A stretch of 42,293 bases of DNA, taken from positions 1 through 42,293 of the forward strand of contig NZ_JAALDM010000067.1 in assembly GCF_014144865.1 (NCBI RefSeq). Reading direction: 5' to 3'. The position numbers and the translations under genes were made by a program. Of this stretch, positions 15,734-23,614 are shown in pieces. The stretch is from Dietzia aerolata (GTDB lineage Bacteria; Actinomycetota; Actinomycetes; Mycobacteriales; Mycobacteriaceae). The notes under the pieces are model-generated. The model did no database searches. It was given only the letters and a program-made list of their open reading frames with translations, and had not been told where the DNA came from. The first letter of the stretch is position 1. Each line of letters starts with the position of its first letter.

Positions 15734-17446
15734 CTACTCGAAGTGTCCAGTAGAAATTTCGGACTGGGTGTCGTTCGCATCCAGAACCACACTCTCCGGC
15801 CACTGCTGCCACACGACGCCGAGGGATTCGGTCTGTGGGCTGCCTGTACGGACGAAGTTGTGCACAGCGGTCATCATCTGCGCTGACAATTCCAACCGCC
15901 CGGGCTCGTTCGCCTCACTGAATGCGTAAGAAAACACGTTCCGTCCAAAGTTGCCGAAGATGAACGGCAGGTCGATGGCGTGGACTGCTCCATAGACATC
16001 GTCGAACGGCTTCGGTTGGTTGTTCCAGGCGAATTGGTAGTAGTAGAGGCGGTCATTGCCTGCGCGCTGCAACGTGGACATCGAATCTTCCACGATGCCC
16101 ATGAAGACCTGCTCGGTGAGTGCGTCGGATGCCTCGTTCCAGCCTCCCGGCCCATCGATCGGCAGGTATTGCGAGGCGATGAAATCTTCCACCGCGTACG
16201 GTGACGGCTGGTTCGGGTCGAATTCGTACTGCATCGTGAATCGGTCGTATTCGCTTTGCGGATGCGCCGCGATTGCTGAGCCGAACAGCTTTCCCTCTTC
16301 AAACGTGTTGCCGGCGAGGACCGGGATGTCTTTCGCTCGAGCAGCGAGTGCCGCATGCGGGTCCGCGGGGATGACGACATCATCAACGATCACAGCAGGC
16401 GTCGCGTCGAGCTTATGACGTAGGGAAAGTGCGATGACGTCGTTGGCGGGCATATCTCTCAGCAACCGCAGGCCTTCGTCTGCGCCGTCAACCCCAGCCT
16501 CTTCTGCAGCGGCCTCTCCGAGGGCGCGGGCGTAGGTTTCTGCGGCCTGCGGGCTGGTGGTCTGGAGTCCACCGCTCATCGGGATCGCCTTGTCGAACAG
16601 ACCTTCCGAGAGGGGGGAGGCCATGAGCGCCCATACATTGACGGCGCCGGCAGACTCTCCCATTATCGTGACATTGTCAGCATTTCCGCCGAACTCGGCG
16701 GCGTTGTCCTGGACGAAACGCAGGGCCTCGATCTGGTCCAAAAGACCGTAGTTTCCAGAGTCGGATAAGCCGCCACCGGATTCGGTTCCCAACTGATCGA
16801 GCCAGCCGAAGATTCCGAGTCTGTAGTTGACCGTCACGACAACCGCATCTGCCTTGTCGGCGAGGGCACGCCCGTCGTACATCGGATCTCCCGAGAATCC
16901 GACGACGTTGCTTCCTCCGTGGACAAACACGAGGACTGGTAGGTCCTTTTTGTCCGTCGCCGGGCGGTGAATGTTCAGCGTAAGGCAGTCTTCGTCACCA
17001 ACGGGTGTGCCGAGGCCATCGCGCACGTTGAGGTTCCATACGGGGCCCTCGGGTGCCGGGCTGAATGTGCGGCCGGGTTGCGCACAGCCTTCCCCGTATT
17101 CAGTTGCCGCGAAGGGCTGAGACCATGGTGCGCGCGGGACGGGGGCCTTCCATCGCAGGTTCTCTACCGGCGGCTCTGCAAACGGTATGCCGAGCCACGA
17201 GTACGTCCCCGACTCTGTGGATTGGTCGAGCCCTGTCATGTCGCCGAGGGTCGTTTTTCGCAGGGTCTGGGCAGCGCTGTCTTCGATAGAGCCGCTGAGG
17301 CTGCCGAGTGACCCCGACGCGGCGACCGCTGTCGTAGCGGTCACGATTGTGAGGCCCACCGCCAAGCTCGCCGCACTGAAATTGCGGCGGAATCTTCGAA
17401 CGTGTTGTGTCCCGGCTGTGTGGTCGGTCCGACTTCTGAAGTTCAT
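15734..17446 (-). CDS. Secreted type-B carboxylesterase
   Basis: This is a 570-aa serine hydrolase of the carboxylesterase/para-nitrobenzyl esterase family. The N-terminal export signal has basic residues (RRFRRNF) followed by a hydrophobic stretch ending AVAA; RRNF could support a Tat route, but Sec is as likely. Directly after it comes GSLGSLSGS, a motif discussed in the findings. Catalytic features are the oxyanion HGG (176-178), the nucleophile elbow GESAG (Ser265), the acid region near FEEGKLF, and the His in VHAIDLPF (about 489). The stretches EDCLTLNIHRP and VVVTVNYRLGIFGWL are classic type-B signatures. ATG 17446 has GGAG eight bases upstream; an ATG at 17452 is too close to it. The substrate is unknown. 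Confidence 0.93.
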   Translation of the reverse strand: MNFRSRTDHTAGTQHVRRFRRNFSAASLAVGLTIVTATTAVAASGSLGSLSGSIEDSAAQTLRKTTLGDMTGLDQSTESGTYSWLGIPFAEPPVENLRWKAPVPRAPWSQPFAATEYGEGCAQPGRTFSPAPEGPVWNLNVRDGLGTPVGDEDCLTLNIHRPATDKKDLPVLVFVHGGSNVVGFSGDPMYDGRALADKADAVVVTVNYRLGIFGWLDQLGTESGGGLSDSGNYGLLDQIEALRFVQDNAAEFGGNADNVTIMGESAGAVNVWALMASPLSEGLFDKAIPMSGGLQTTSPQAAETYARALGEAAAEEAGVDGADEGLRLLRDMPANDVIALSLRHKLDATPAVIVDDVVIPADPHAALAARAKDIPVLAGNTFEEGKLFGSAIAAHPQSEYDRFTMQYEFDPNQPSPYAVEDFIASQYLPIDGPGGWNEASDALTEQVFMGIVEDSMSTLQRAGNDRLYYYQFAWNNQPKPFDDVYGAVHAIDLPFIFGNFGRNVFSYAFSEANEPGRLELSAQMMTAVHNFVRTGSPQTESLGVVWQQWPESVVLDANDTQSEISTGHFE

Positions 17447-17466
17447 GCCCATCGCTCCATCCAGGT

Positions 17467-17479
17467 GGCACTAAGTGCC
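17467..17479 (-). promoter_or_regulatory. Operator-like palindrome GGCACTAAGTGCC upstream of the carboxylesterase
   Basis: The 13-base site is perfectly symmetric around its central base and lies just upstream of the esterase Shine-Dalgarno. A related site is centred 32 bp further upstream, about three helical turns away. The paired arrangement is typical of a dimeric repressor such as the TetR protein encoded just behind the esterase. Confidence 0.6.
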
Positions 17480-17498
17480 AGAGAATTCGACATACGGA

Positions 17499-17511
17499 GG
17501 CACTCCGTGCC
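17499..17511 (-). promoter_or_regulatory. Second operator-like palindrome GGCACTCCGTGCC upstream of the carboxylesterase
   Basis: It shares the GGCAC/GTGCC arms of the site at 17467-17479, with a different centre. On the minus strand it lies just before a TATGTC that could serve as a weak -10, so occupancy would block the promoter. The rest of the gap up to 17649 shows no gene. Confidence 0.55.
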
Positions 17512-17649
17512 AGTAGTGTGGCATAGATCACCATTGGCGGCAATGGGCTAGCACTGTGCCGCCGCTGAGGTCTCGGCGGGCAGGTTGATTCGGATACTGG
17601 GTTGCGACGGTCGGCGAGAGCGGCCGTGCATCGGGCCGCACGCCCCTCC

Positions 17650-18915
17650 CTACGGGCAATCAGCCGGGCGGGGGAATGCCTTGTGTGTTCGCCGGGCGAT
17701 CATCAGGAGCACCAGGACGACGACGCACAGGCAGCCGAGGAATAGTGCGGACGCGGTTACGGCGGTACTCAGAGATTTGGTTGTGGCAAGGAGTCCGACA
17801 CCGATCGCGACTGCACCTTGTAGGAAATACGCGACGAGATACAGCAGCGACAGGATCGCACCACGATGCTCGTCGGGAGCAGTTCGGTTCATGACCCCCA
17901 GGCCGCCGGAGAACGCGAACGAGTACGCGATGCCACCGACCAGGCTCCAGGCGAAGAAGAGTTTGATGGACCCGGATGCGGCGGCCAGCACCATGAGGGT
18001 CAGGCTGCCCACGGAGAGCAGTGCGCCGATCACTACTGCCGCCTGCACTGGCAGCCGCGACAGGAACAGTGCTGTGAGGCCGATCGCAGCGGAGGAACAG
18101 CCCAGAAGTAGACCGGTCACCATCGCGTCTTCTGTTTGGGTGAATTGGCGGACCATGTGCGCGCCGAGGGAGAGCATGATCGCGCCCACGCAGTAGGCGA
18201 GGGCCACCGAGAGCGTTGCGATCGCGAAGGTCGGTCGTACTCCGGGGACCAGACGCAGTGGCTGGGGTCGCCATCGCGGAGCGTGTGCGGGACGGTCGTC
18301 GGGTGAGAGTGCGAGCGCGATGACCGAGAAGATCGTCAGGCCGAGGAGGACGATGTAGCTCCAGAACATCGGCATGGGGAGGAATCGGGCAAACACGCCG
18401 CTGAGTACCAGGGCGAGGGTGAGCCCGGTGGCGGTGGAGATGGTGGCCAGTGTGCTGGCGAACCGGGGATTGGCGGAGACGTTGTTCTCCACCAGCGAGG
18501 CGGTCGCGGCCCCCATCGCCAGTCCGGTACCTGCGCCCTGCAGCACTCGTCCGGCGAACAAGAATCCGACATTCGGTGCGAGGGCGAACAGGACGGCGGA
18601 GCCGGCGATGAGGGTGAGGCCGATGATCATGACCCGGCGTCTGCCGAGTTGGTCGGATAGGCCTCCGAACAGGGGGAGAACGATGATGATGGCGAGCTGA
18701 TACGTGGCGAACACCGCGGTGATGACCGCAGGTGTGAGCCCCCAGAGGTCGGCGTACATCGGGTAGAGCACGCTCGGCGCCCCGCTGGACCACAGTGCCA
18801 GCGCCAGTACTGATGCCGAGGCCCAGAAGACGCGGCGCCTGGAACGCTGACCGGGGTGCGCGGTGGTGCCCGGGACGGTTCTATCGTGCGCAGCGGCTGT
18901 GTCGTGCCGTGTCAT
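17650..18915 (-). CDS. Major facilitator superfamily transporter (drug:H+ antiporter-like)
   Basis: This 421-aa membrane protein has about 12 hydrophobic segments. After helix 2 it carries the MFS loop pattern GGLSDQLGRRRVMIIGL, close to the family motif G-x3-D-x-x-G-R-R. Further along, FLFAGRVLQGAGTGLAMGAA resembles the motif of DHA1-type exporters. ATG 18915 has GGAGA a little upstream. It is on the same strand as the thioesterase remnant 76 nt upstream and the esterase 200 nt downstream. Export of a toxic compound or of an esterase/hydrolase product is possible; substrate and direction cannot be read from the sequence. Confidence 0.88.
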   Translation of the reverse strand: MTRHDTAAAHDRTVPGTTAHPGQRSRRRVFWASASVLALALWSSGAPSVLYPMYADLWGLTPAVITAVFATYQLAIIIVLPLFGGLSDQLGRRRVMIIGLTLIAGSAVLFALAPNVGFLFAGRVLQGAGTGLAMGAATASLVENNVSANPRFASTLATISTATGLTLALVLSGVFARFLPMPMFWSYIVLLGLTIFSVIALALSPDDRPAHAPRWRPQPLRLVPGVRPTFAIATLSVALAYCVGAIMLSLGAHMVRQFTQTEDAMVTGLLLGCSSAAIGLTALFLSRLPVQAAVVIGALLSVGSLTLMVLAAASGSIKLFFAWSLVGGIAYSFAFSGGLGVMNRTAPDEHRGAILSLLYLVAYFLQGAVAIGVGLLATTKSLSTAVTASALFLGCLCVVVLVLLMIARRTHKAFPRPADCP

Positions 18916-18991
18916 CGCGAGGGGATCTCCTGAGTGTGCGGCAGCAGTGGGGCGGGTGGACGCTCCGCGACAGAGACCGCGGGTTCGCTGT

Positions 18992-19491
18992 TCACGTCGT
19001 TGGCAGGGGGAAGATCAGCAGGCTTCCGGTTGCGGTGGCGACTGCCTTGTCCTGGTTGTCGAGCACTTCTCCTTCGGCGAAGGCGACTCGTCGTCCGGTC
19101 TTGGTGCCGGTTCCGGTGCAGGTGAGGGGGCCGCTTTGGGAGGTGACCGGGCGCAGGAAGTTCACCTTGATCTCGATGGAGGTGTAGCCGGTGCCGGCGG
19201 GGAGAGTGGTGTGGGTGGCGCATCCGAGGGCGGAGTCGAGGAGGGTGGCGACCAGAGCCCGCCGTGGACCATGCCGATGGGGTTGTAGTGGGATTCGTCG
19301 GGGTGGCACTGGAAGGTGACGGTGCCGGGGCCTACCTCGGTGAGTGTCATTCCGAGGTGGCTGGCCATCGGCGCTCCGGGGAGTTCCCCGTCGCGCATCT
19401 TGGTCATGAAGTCGATGCCGTCGAGTTCGGGCAGTGCGGTGAGGCCCTCAGCGGGGTCACGCCAGTGGATGGTGGTTTCGCGCTCGGTCAT
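18992..19491 (-). pseudogene. PaaI-type hotdog thioesterase, frameshifted
   Basis: Two frames together give one complete acyl-CoA thioesterase. The 5' part starts at ATG 19491 (AAGGA upstream) and runs through HYNPIGMVHGGL, the hotdog active-site region. The 3' part continues as VATLLDSALGCATHTTLPAG and ends at TGA 18992-18994 after ATATGSLLIFPLPTT. The frames join at the doubled dinucleotide AGAG (19254-19257 on the plus strand). Removing one AG restores HGGLVATLLDSA, the normal family pattern. As given, translation would pass into a Pro/Ser-rich nonsense tail. It is either a real recent frameshift or a base-calling error. A working enzyme would hydrolyse short or aromatic acyl-CoAs. Confidence 0.8.
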
Positions 19492-19606
19492 TGTCAGTGT
19501 CCTTCCTGGGGGAGTGGAATGTTCCGTAGTCGCAGTTGGCCACGGGCGAGGGTTCTAGGGGCCACGGGGGCCCTCCTTCGATGAGTGGTGCAGGCGACAG
19601 CGGTGA

Positions 19607-20461
19607 TTAGGCGAGGAAGTCGAGCACTCGCGCGGAGAATTCCTGGTGGTACTGGAAGATTCCGCCGTGGCCGGCGTCGGGGAACAGCTGCAGTTGCGCG
19701 CCCGGAATGCGTCTGGCCATGTCGAGAGAGTTGGTGGTGGGGACCATGACGTCGTCGATGCCGTTGGAGACCAGTACGGGCAAGTCCAGTCGGCTCAGGT
19801 CGTCCGGTTCCTGGAGCCCCCAGCGGCGGATCGCTCGGAGCTGGGCGAGCAGCGAAGAGAGTGAGATCGGCTCGCCCCTGCCTTCGGTGCGTTCCTGCAG
19901 GCGTGCCAAGAACTGCCGGGCACTGCGTTTGCCGTCCGCGGTTCGGGTGAAGAAGAGCCAGTTCCTCGGGTCCTTACGCAGGATCATCGCTTTGGCGAGA
20001 GTTCTGAACACCAGCGTCGGGACCTTCTCGATGAGGTAGCCCCCGCGTGGCCCTGTTCCGGCGAATACCGCACGCCGTACGAGCCCCGGGTGCTCGAGTG
20101 CGATGATCTGGGCGAGTCCGCCGCCGAGGGAGAACCCGATCAGATCGACGGTGTCGTAGCCGAGTGCGCGGATGAAGTCGACCGCATCGTGAGCCATCTG
20201 TTCTGCTCGGGCAGGCGTGGTGCCGTGCGAGGTGCCGACGCCACGGTTGTCGAAGGTGATGACGTGATGATGCTCGGCGATCGCGTCGATGACTTGTAGA
20301 TCCCAGTCGTCGAGGACCCCGGTGAGGTGGTTGAGGAACACCACGGGCACGCCGCCGCGTATGCCGAGTTCACGGTAGGCGAAATGGGTTCCCTCGACAT
20401 CGATCACGGACGTCGGCGTGGATCGGTACGTGCTGGGCAGACCAGGCGCGTCGGCGGTCAC
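19607..20461 (-). CDS. Alpha/beta hydrolase (paralogue A)
   Basis: This 284-aa alpha/beta-hydrolase-fold protein has a nucleophile elbow GFSLGG (Ser111), an acid in GIDDVMVP (Asp237) and His265 in DAGHGGIFQ, so the triad is intact. VFLNHLTGVLDDWD and ITFDNRGVG resemble the HG-type oxyanion and strand motifs of the haloperoxidase/C-C hydrolase-like group; here the first position is NH rather than HG. It is clearly related over its whole length to the next protein upstream (FAYRELG, GVPVVF, WLFF/YLFF). The GTG start overlaps that gene's stop (GTGA), with GGGAGG upstream. The substrate is unknown; chloroperoxidase-like, lactonase or esterase activity are all possible. Confidence 0.88.
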   Translation of the reverse strand: MTADAPGLPSTYRSTPTSVIDVEGTHFAYRELGIRGGVPVVFLNHLTGVLDDWDLQVIDAIAEHHHVITFDNRGVGTSHGTTPARAEQMAHDAVDFIRALGYDTVDLIGFSLGGGLAQIIALEHPGLVRRAVFAGTGPRGGYLIEKVPTLVFRTLAKAMILRKDPRNWLFFTRTADGKRSARQFLARLQERTEGRGEPISLSSLLAQLRAIRRWGLQEPDDLSRLDLPVLVSNGIDDVMVPTTNSLDMARRIPGAQLQLFPDAGHGGIFQYHQEFSARVLDFLA

Positions 20462-21354
20462 GGAGTCCTCCCGGGAGAGGTCGTCGGATTGGCGAGGTGT
20501 GTGAGTACTTCGCGGGCGAACTGGTCGTTGTGTTGGAAGATCGCGCCGTGCCCGGAGTTCGGGTAGATCACGAGTCGACTGTCGGGCACCCGCCGGTGAA
20601 GGTCCTCGGACAGGATCGATGCCACCATCTTGTCGTGGTCACCGTTGACCACCAGGGTGGGGTGGGTGAGACGGGAGAGATCGGACGGCGCGGCCCTGCT
20701 CCAGGCCTTGATGGCGGCGAGCTGGGCCCGGAATACTGTCACCGTGATCGGTGTGTCGCGGTCGGTGGTCCGTTCCTTCAGGCGGGTGGTGAACTCGCGG
20801 GCTGCCTGCCTTCCCGCGGCATCGCGGTTGAAGAACAGGTATTCCTTGGGGTCGGTGCGGGCCAGCGCGCCGCGGAGCATGGCACGGTAGGTCACCTGTG
20901 GGACGGCATCGATTCCGCGACCCCCGGCAGGGCCGGTACCGGCCAGGACGAGTCGGCGCACCACTGTGGGGCGGGTCAGCGCGAGGACCTGGGCGACCAT
21001 GCCGCCGAGGGAGAAACCGACGACGTCGACCTGCTCGAGCCCGAGTGCGCGGAGGAAATCGTGGGCGTCCTCTGCCATGGCGTGCACAGTTCTCTGCGCG
21101 GTCCCCGTGGATGCGCCCACGCCGGGCTGGTCAAAGGCGATCACGCGATGTCGGAGGGCGAGGGCGTCGATGACGCGTGGGTCCCAGTTGTCCAGTGTGG
21201 CTGCCAGGTGATGGAAGAACACGACAGGCACCCCGGACCCGGTTCCTAGCTCCCGGTAGGCGAAGTCCTTGCCGCCCGCCTGGACGGTTCGAGTGGGCGT
21301 GGACGCATACGACGGCCTCTCCTCGGTGGTGCGGAGCTCGGGTGCGGGGGTCAT
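20458..21354 (-). CDS. Alpha/beta hydrolase (paralogue B)
   Basis: This 298-aa alpha/beta hydrolase has GFSLGG (Ser115), NGDHDKMV carrying the likely acid, and SGHGAIFQH with the catalytic His. It shares the framework of paralogue A, including KDFAYRELG, GVPVVFFHHLAATLDNWDPR and AGTGPAGG. HH replaces the usual HG at the oxyanion position, parallel to NH in paralogue A. The two genes look like a tandem duplication that diverged. The start overlaps the stop of the MDR gene upstream (ATGA), so MDR, B and A form a tightly coupled operon. Confidence 0.88.
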   Translation of the reverse strand: MTPAPELRTTEERPSYASTPTRTVQAGGKDFAYRELGTGSGVPVVFFHHLAATLDNWDPRVIDALALRHRVIAFDQPGVGASTGTAQRTVHAMAEDAHDFLRALGLEQVDVVGFSLGGMVAQVLALTRPTVVRRLVLAGTGPAGGRGIDAVPQVTYRAMLRGALARTDPKEYLFFNRDAAGRQAAREFTTRLKERTTDRDTPITVTVFRAQLAAIKAWSRAAPSDLSRLTHPTLVVNGDHDKMVASILSEDLHRRVPDSRLVIYPNSGHGAIFQHNDQFAREVLTHLANPTTSPGRTP

Positions 21355-22346
21355 TGCCGGCTCACCACGATCTTCCCGTGCACCCCACCAGCGGTCAGCG
21401 CTTGCAGCGCGTGTGGGGTCTGATCGAAAGGCAGCACCCGGTCCACGATCGGCCGCAGGGCACCGTCATCGATCAGCTCGCCGATCTGCCGGAGTTGCCC
21501 ACCGTCGGGATGCACGAAGTAGAACTCGTAGGACACCCCCTGGCGGCGGGCTTGTCGGCGGACTTTGCTGCTCATCGCTCTGATCGTCAGCGCCACCACC
21601 GGGTTGGCACCGATCCGGTCGGCGAACGCCGGGTCAGGTGGATCGGCGATGCCGAACACCTTGCCGCCGCGCCGTAGGACCCGCAGCGACTTCATGAGGG
21701 TCTGGCCGCCTTGATTGTCCAGAACGAGGTCGACATCACCCAGTAGCTGCTCGAAGTCCTGATCGCGGTAGTCGATCACGATATCGGCGCCGAGTTCACG
21801 CACGAAGTCGGCGCTGGAGGCGCTGGCCGTGGTCGCCACGGTGGCTCCCAGATGCTTGGCCACCTGGATGGCTATCGACCCGACCCCGCCAGCACCGCCG
21901 TGGATGAGCACGGTGTGGCCCGGGCCGATCCGGCCACGCTCAGCCAGGATCTGCCAGGCGGTCAACGCCACCACCGGCAGCGATGCGGCTTCGGCAAAAG
22001 AAAGGGACGTGGGCATGCGGGCGACGCTGTCGGCATTGACCGCGACCCGGTCGGCGAACGTCCCGACCCGGTCCATGCCGGGAAAGGCGAACACCTCGTC
22101 TCCGGCAGTGAAGCCACTGACCTTCTCGCCGACCGCCACGACACGGCCCGCTATGTCACTGCCCAGAATCAACGGAAGGTCAAACGGGAGGATCTGCTTG
22201 AACCCTCCCGAACGCAGCCGCTCATCAGTCTGGTTCACCCCCGCCGCGACCATCTCCACCAATACGTCACCGGCGCCTACCGCGGGCTCGGGAGCCTGGA
22301 TCTGGACCACGGGCTCGCCATACTTTCGGACCGCAAAAGCCTTCAC
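21351..22346 (-). CDS. Zinc-independent MDR oxidoreductase (quinone-oxidoreductase-like)
   Basis: This 331-aa medium-chain dehydrogenase/reductase belongs to the NADPH:quinone reductase group. GroES-like N-terminal half: PAVGAGDVLVEMVAAGVNQTD, then PLILGSDIAGRVVAVG. The NADP-binding motif is HGGAGGVGSIAIQVAKHLGA (about 149-168). No structural-zinc Cys cluster is present, as expected for this subgroup. The GTG at 22346 is chosen because AAAGGAG precedes it and the family starts with K-A-F/V. It is the first gene of the minus-strand operon with the two hydrolases and is divergent from an HxlR regulator, a pairing often seen for redox or electrophile-responsive reductases. Confidence 0.9.
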   Translation of the reverse strand: MKAFAVRKYGEPVVQIQAPEPAVGAGDVLVEMVAAGVNQTDERLRSGGFKQILPFDLPLILGSDIAGRVVAVGEKVSGFTAGDEVFAFPGMDRVGTFADRVAVNADSVARMPTSLSFAEAASLPVVALTAWQILAERGRIGPGHTVLIHGGAGGVGSIAIQVAKHLGATVATTASASSADFVRELGADIVIDYRDQDFEQLLGDVDLVLDNQGGQTLMKSLRVLRRGGKVFGIADPPDPAFADRIGANPVVALTIRAMSSKVRRQARRQGVSYEFYFVHPDGGQLRQIGELIDDGALRPIVDRVLPFDQTPHALQALTAGGVHGKIVVSRQ

Positions 22347-22440
22347 TACTACTCCTTTGTGGGCCTCCATCTGCTCGCGATGGGGCCGTCGCCACGTTCC
22401 GCCAACTGGTTGCACTGTGTTATCAGTCGAACCTACGTGG

Positions 22441-22463
22441 AGTGGTAACCTAAGGCAACCACT
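22441..22463. promoter_or_regulatory. Operator-like imperfect palindrome between MDR and hxlR
   Basis: The outer arms AGTGGT (22441-22446) and ACCACT (22458-22463) are exact complements, and the inner part holds CC-TAA-GG around the centre. The site is 24 nt before the preferred hxlR start and 95 nt from the MDR start. HxlR proteins bind such symmetric sites near their own divergent promoters, so this is the best candidate for control of both genes. Confidence 0.55.
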
Positions 22464-22486
22464 CATCCATGGGGGAGGCCTTTACG

Positions 22487-22894
22487 GTGATCGAGACGCC
22501 ACGCTCCAGCTGCCCGATCAGCCGGTCGATCGAACTGCTCGGTGACCGCTGGAGTGTGGTCATTCTGCGGGATATCGCCCTGCACGACCGTCGAGGCTTT
22601 CGCGAACTGCTCACCGGAAACGCCGAGGGCATCAGCGCCCCCGTCCTGTCACGACGCCTAGCGGACCTCGTCAGGGCCGGCTTCTTGACCAAGATGGAAG
22701 TGGAACGGGGAAGAGCTGGCCGCTACTCGCTCACGGAGGACGGGATACAGACCGTTCCGCTCATGTTCGAACTTGGTCGACTCGGCGCAAAGCTGGACCC
22801 CACGACCGTCCCCGCGGTGACAGTGGCCGGCGACAGGAGTCGCGCCAGCATCGAGTCGTACATGGACCGACTCCGCAGCCTGCATCTCAACTGA
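22487..22894 (+). CDS. HxlR-family winged-helix regulator
   Basis: This 135-aa protein shows the family pattern: CPISRSIELLGDRWSVVILR at the start, FRELLTGNAEGISAPVLSRR for the recognition helix, and a wing region ending RAGRYSLTEDG. The N-terminal Cys in SSCPI is at the position of the redox-sensing cysteine of many HxlR proteins such as YodB and HypR. The GTG at 22487 is preferred because GGGGGAGG lies eight bases upstream; ATG 22469 would add six residues and has no Shine-Dalgarno. It is divergent from the MDR/hydrolase operon and probably controls it in response to electrophiles or quinones, an inference from family and position. Confidence 0.9.
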   Translation: MIETPRSSCPISRSIELLGDRWSVVILRDIALHDRRGFRELLTGNAEGISAPVLSRRLADLVRAGFLTKMEVERGRAGRYSLTEDGIQTVPLMFELGRLGAKLDPTTVPAVTVAGDRSRASIESYMDRLRSLHLN

Positions 22895-22961
22895 CGTGCT
22901 GCTGCCGGTCGACCGGACAAGCCGCTCTCTGCATCTCCCTGGTTCCCTCAGGGCTGGGGCG

Positions 22962-23507
22962 TCAGAGCTGAGCGAGTAGTTGTTTCCAGATGGGCCGCCA
23001 GAACTCGATGGCCTCGGCCGAATCGAGCTTGGTGTGCGTCAGCCCGACCGAGGCCTTGCCGTTCGGCCTGTCGCTGATGTTGACCGCGACCCGGGTGCCG
23101 TCGGCCATCGGGACCCGCCAGTAGCGCCACTTCTCGGAGCTCGACGTGGTGGCGTCGGCGTCGATGGGGACACCGCCGAACTCCTCACTCCCGGCGATCA
23201 CTGTCAACCAGGCTTCCAGCGCTGCGTCCTTGTCGCCTGCGATGGTTCGCGAGGCGGAGAGTTGGAAGTCGCCGGTGCAGGACTGTCCCGGAACTCGCAC
23301 GCCGGTGTGCTGCTCATAGGCGATGGCTGTGCCCTGGGCCCACCACTCGGCGCGCTCGACCGAGTCGGGCATGTGCTCCAGCGTCAGTTTGGCAATCGCA
23401 GCGTGGGCCAGCTCGCGAGCTCCCGCGGCGTCCAGCAATGAGACCCATTCATCCCACGGGCGGCCGGTGGCGTTGGCGATGCCGACGGTGTTGGAAGGCT
23501 TGACCAT
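22962..23507 (-). CDS. DUF4287-type protein with a C-terminal acyl/hydrophobic-binding-like part
   Basis: This is a 181-aa protein. The N-terminal part contains TGRPWDEWVSLLDAAGAREL then AHAAIAKL, the pattern I associate with DUF4287. It is followed by EWWAQGTAIAYEQHTGVR. The second half contains WRYWRVPMADGTRVAVNISD and ends in a helix with FWRPIWKQLLAQL, resembling the SRPBCC/AHSA1-like tail found in such proteins. ATG 23507 starts MVKPSNTVG. No catalytic motif is seen. It is divergent from an ArsR/SRPBCC pair and may share its control region. Function unknown. Confidence 0.75.
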   Translation of the reverse strand: MVKPSNTVGIANATGRPWDEWVSLLDAAGARELAHAAIAKLTLEHMPDSVERAEWWAQGTAIAYEQHTGVRVPGQSCTGDFQLSASRTIAGDKDAALEAWLTVIAGSEEFGGVPIDADATTSSSEKWRYWRVPMADGTRVAVNISDRPNGKASVGLTHTKLDSAEAIEFWRPIWKQLLAQL

Positions 23508-23614
23508 GGCCCAATGGTGCCGCAGCGGGGGAGCGGAGGTCGGGGAACCACGGCCGGAGATTCGTCGCCACCACCCATTGATCCTGGGCCGCGACAGGCG
23601 TAACGTGATACCAA

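Noticed and set aside
18992-19309. Separate small gene starting MPPRRIPLQPHRHGP
   Set aside because: Its first residues are out-of-frame reading of the thioesterase; only the part from VATLLDSALG onward is conserved, so it belongs to the frameshifted thioesterase.
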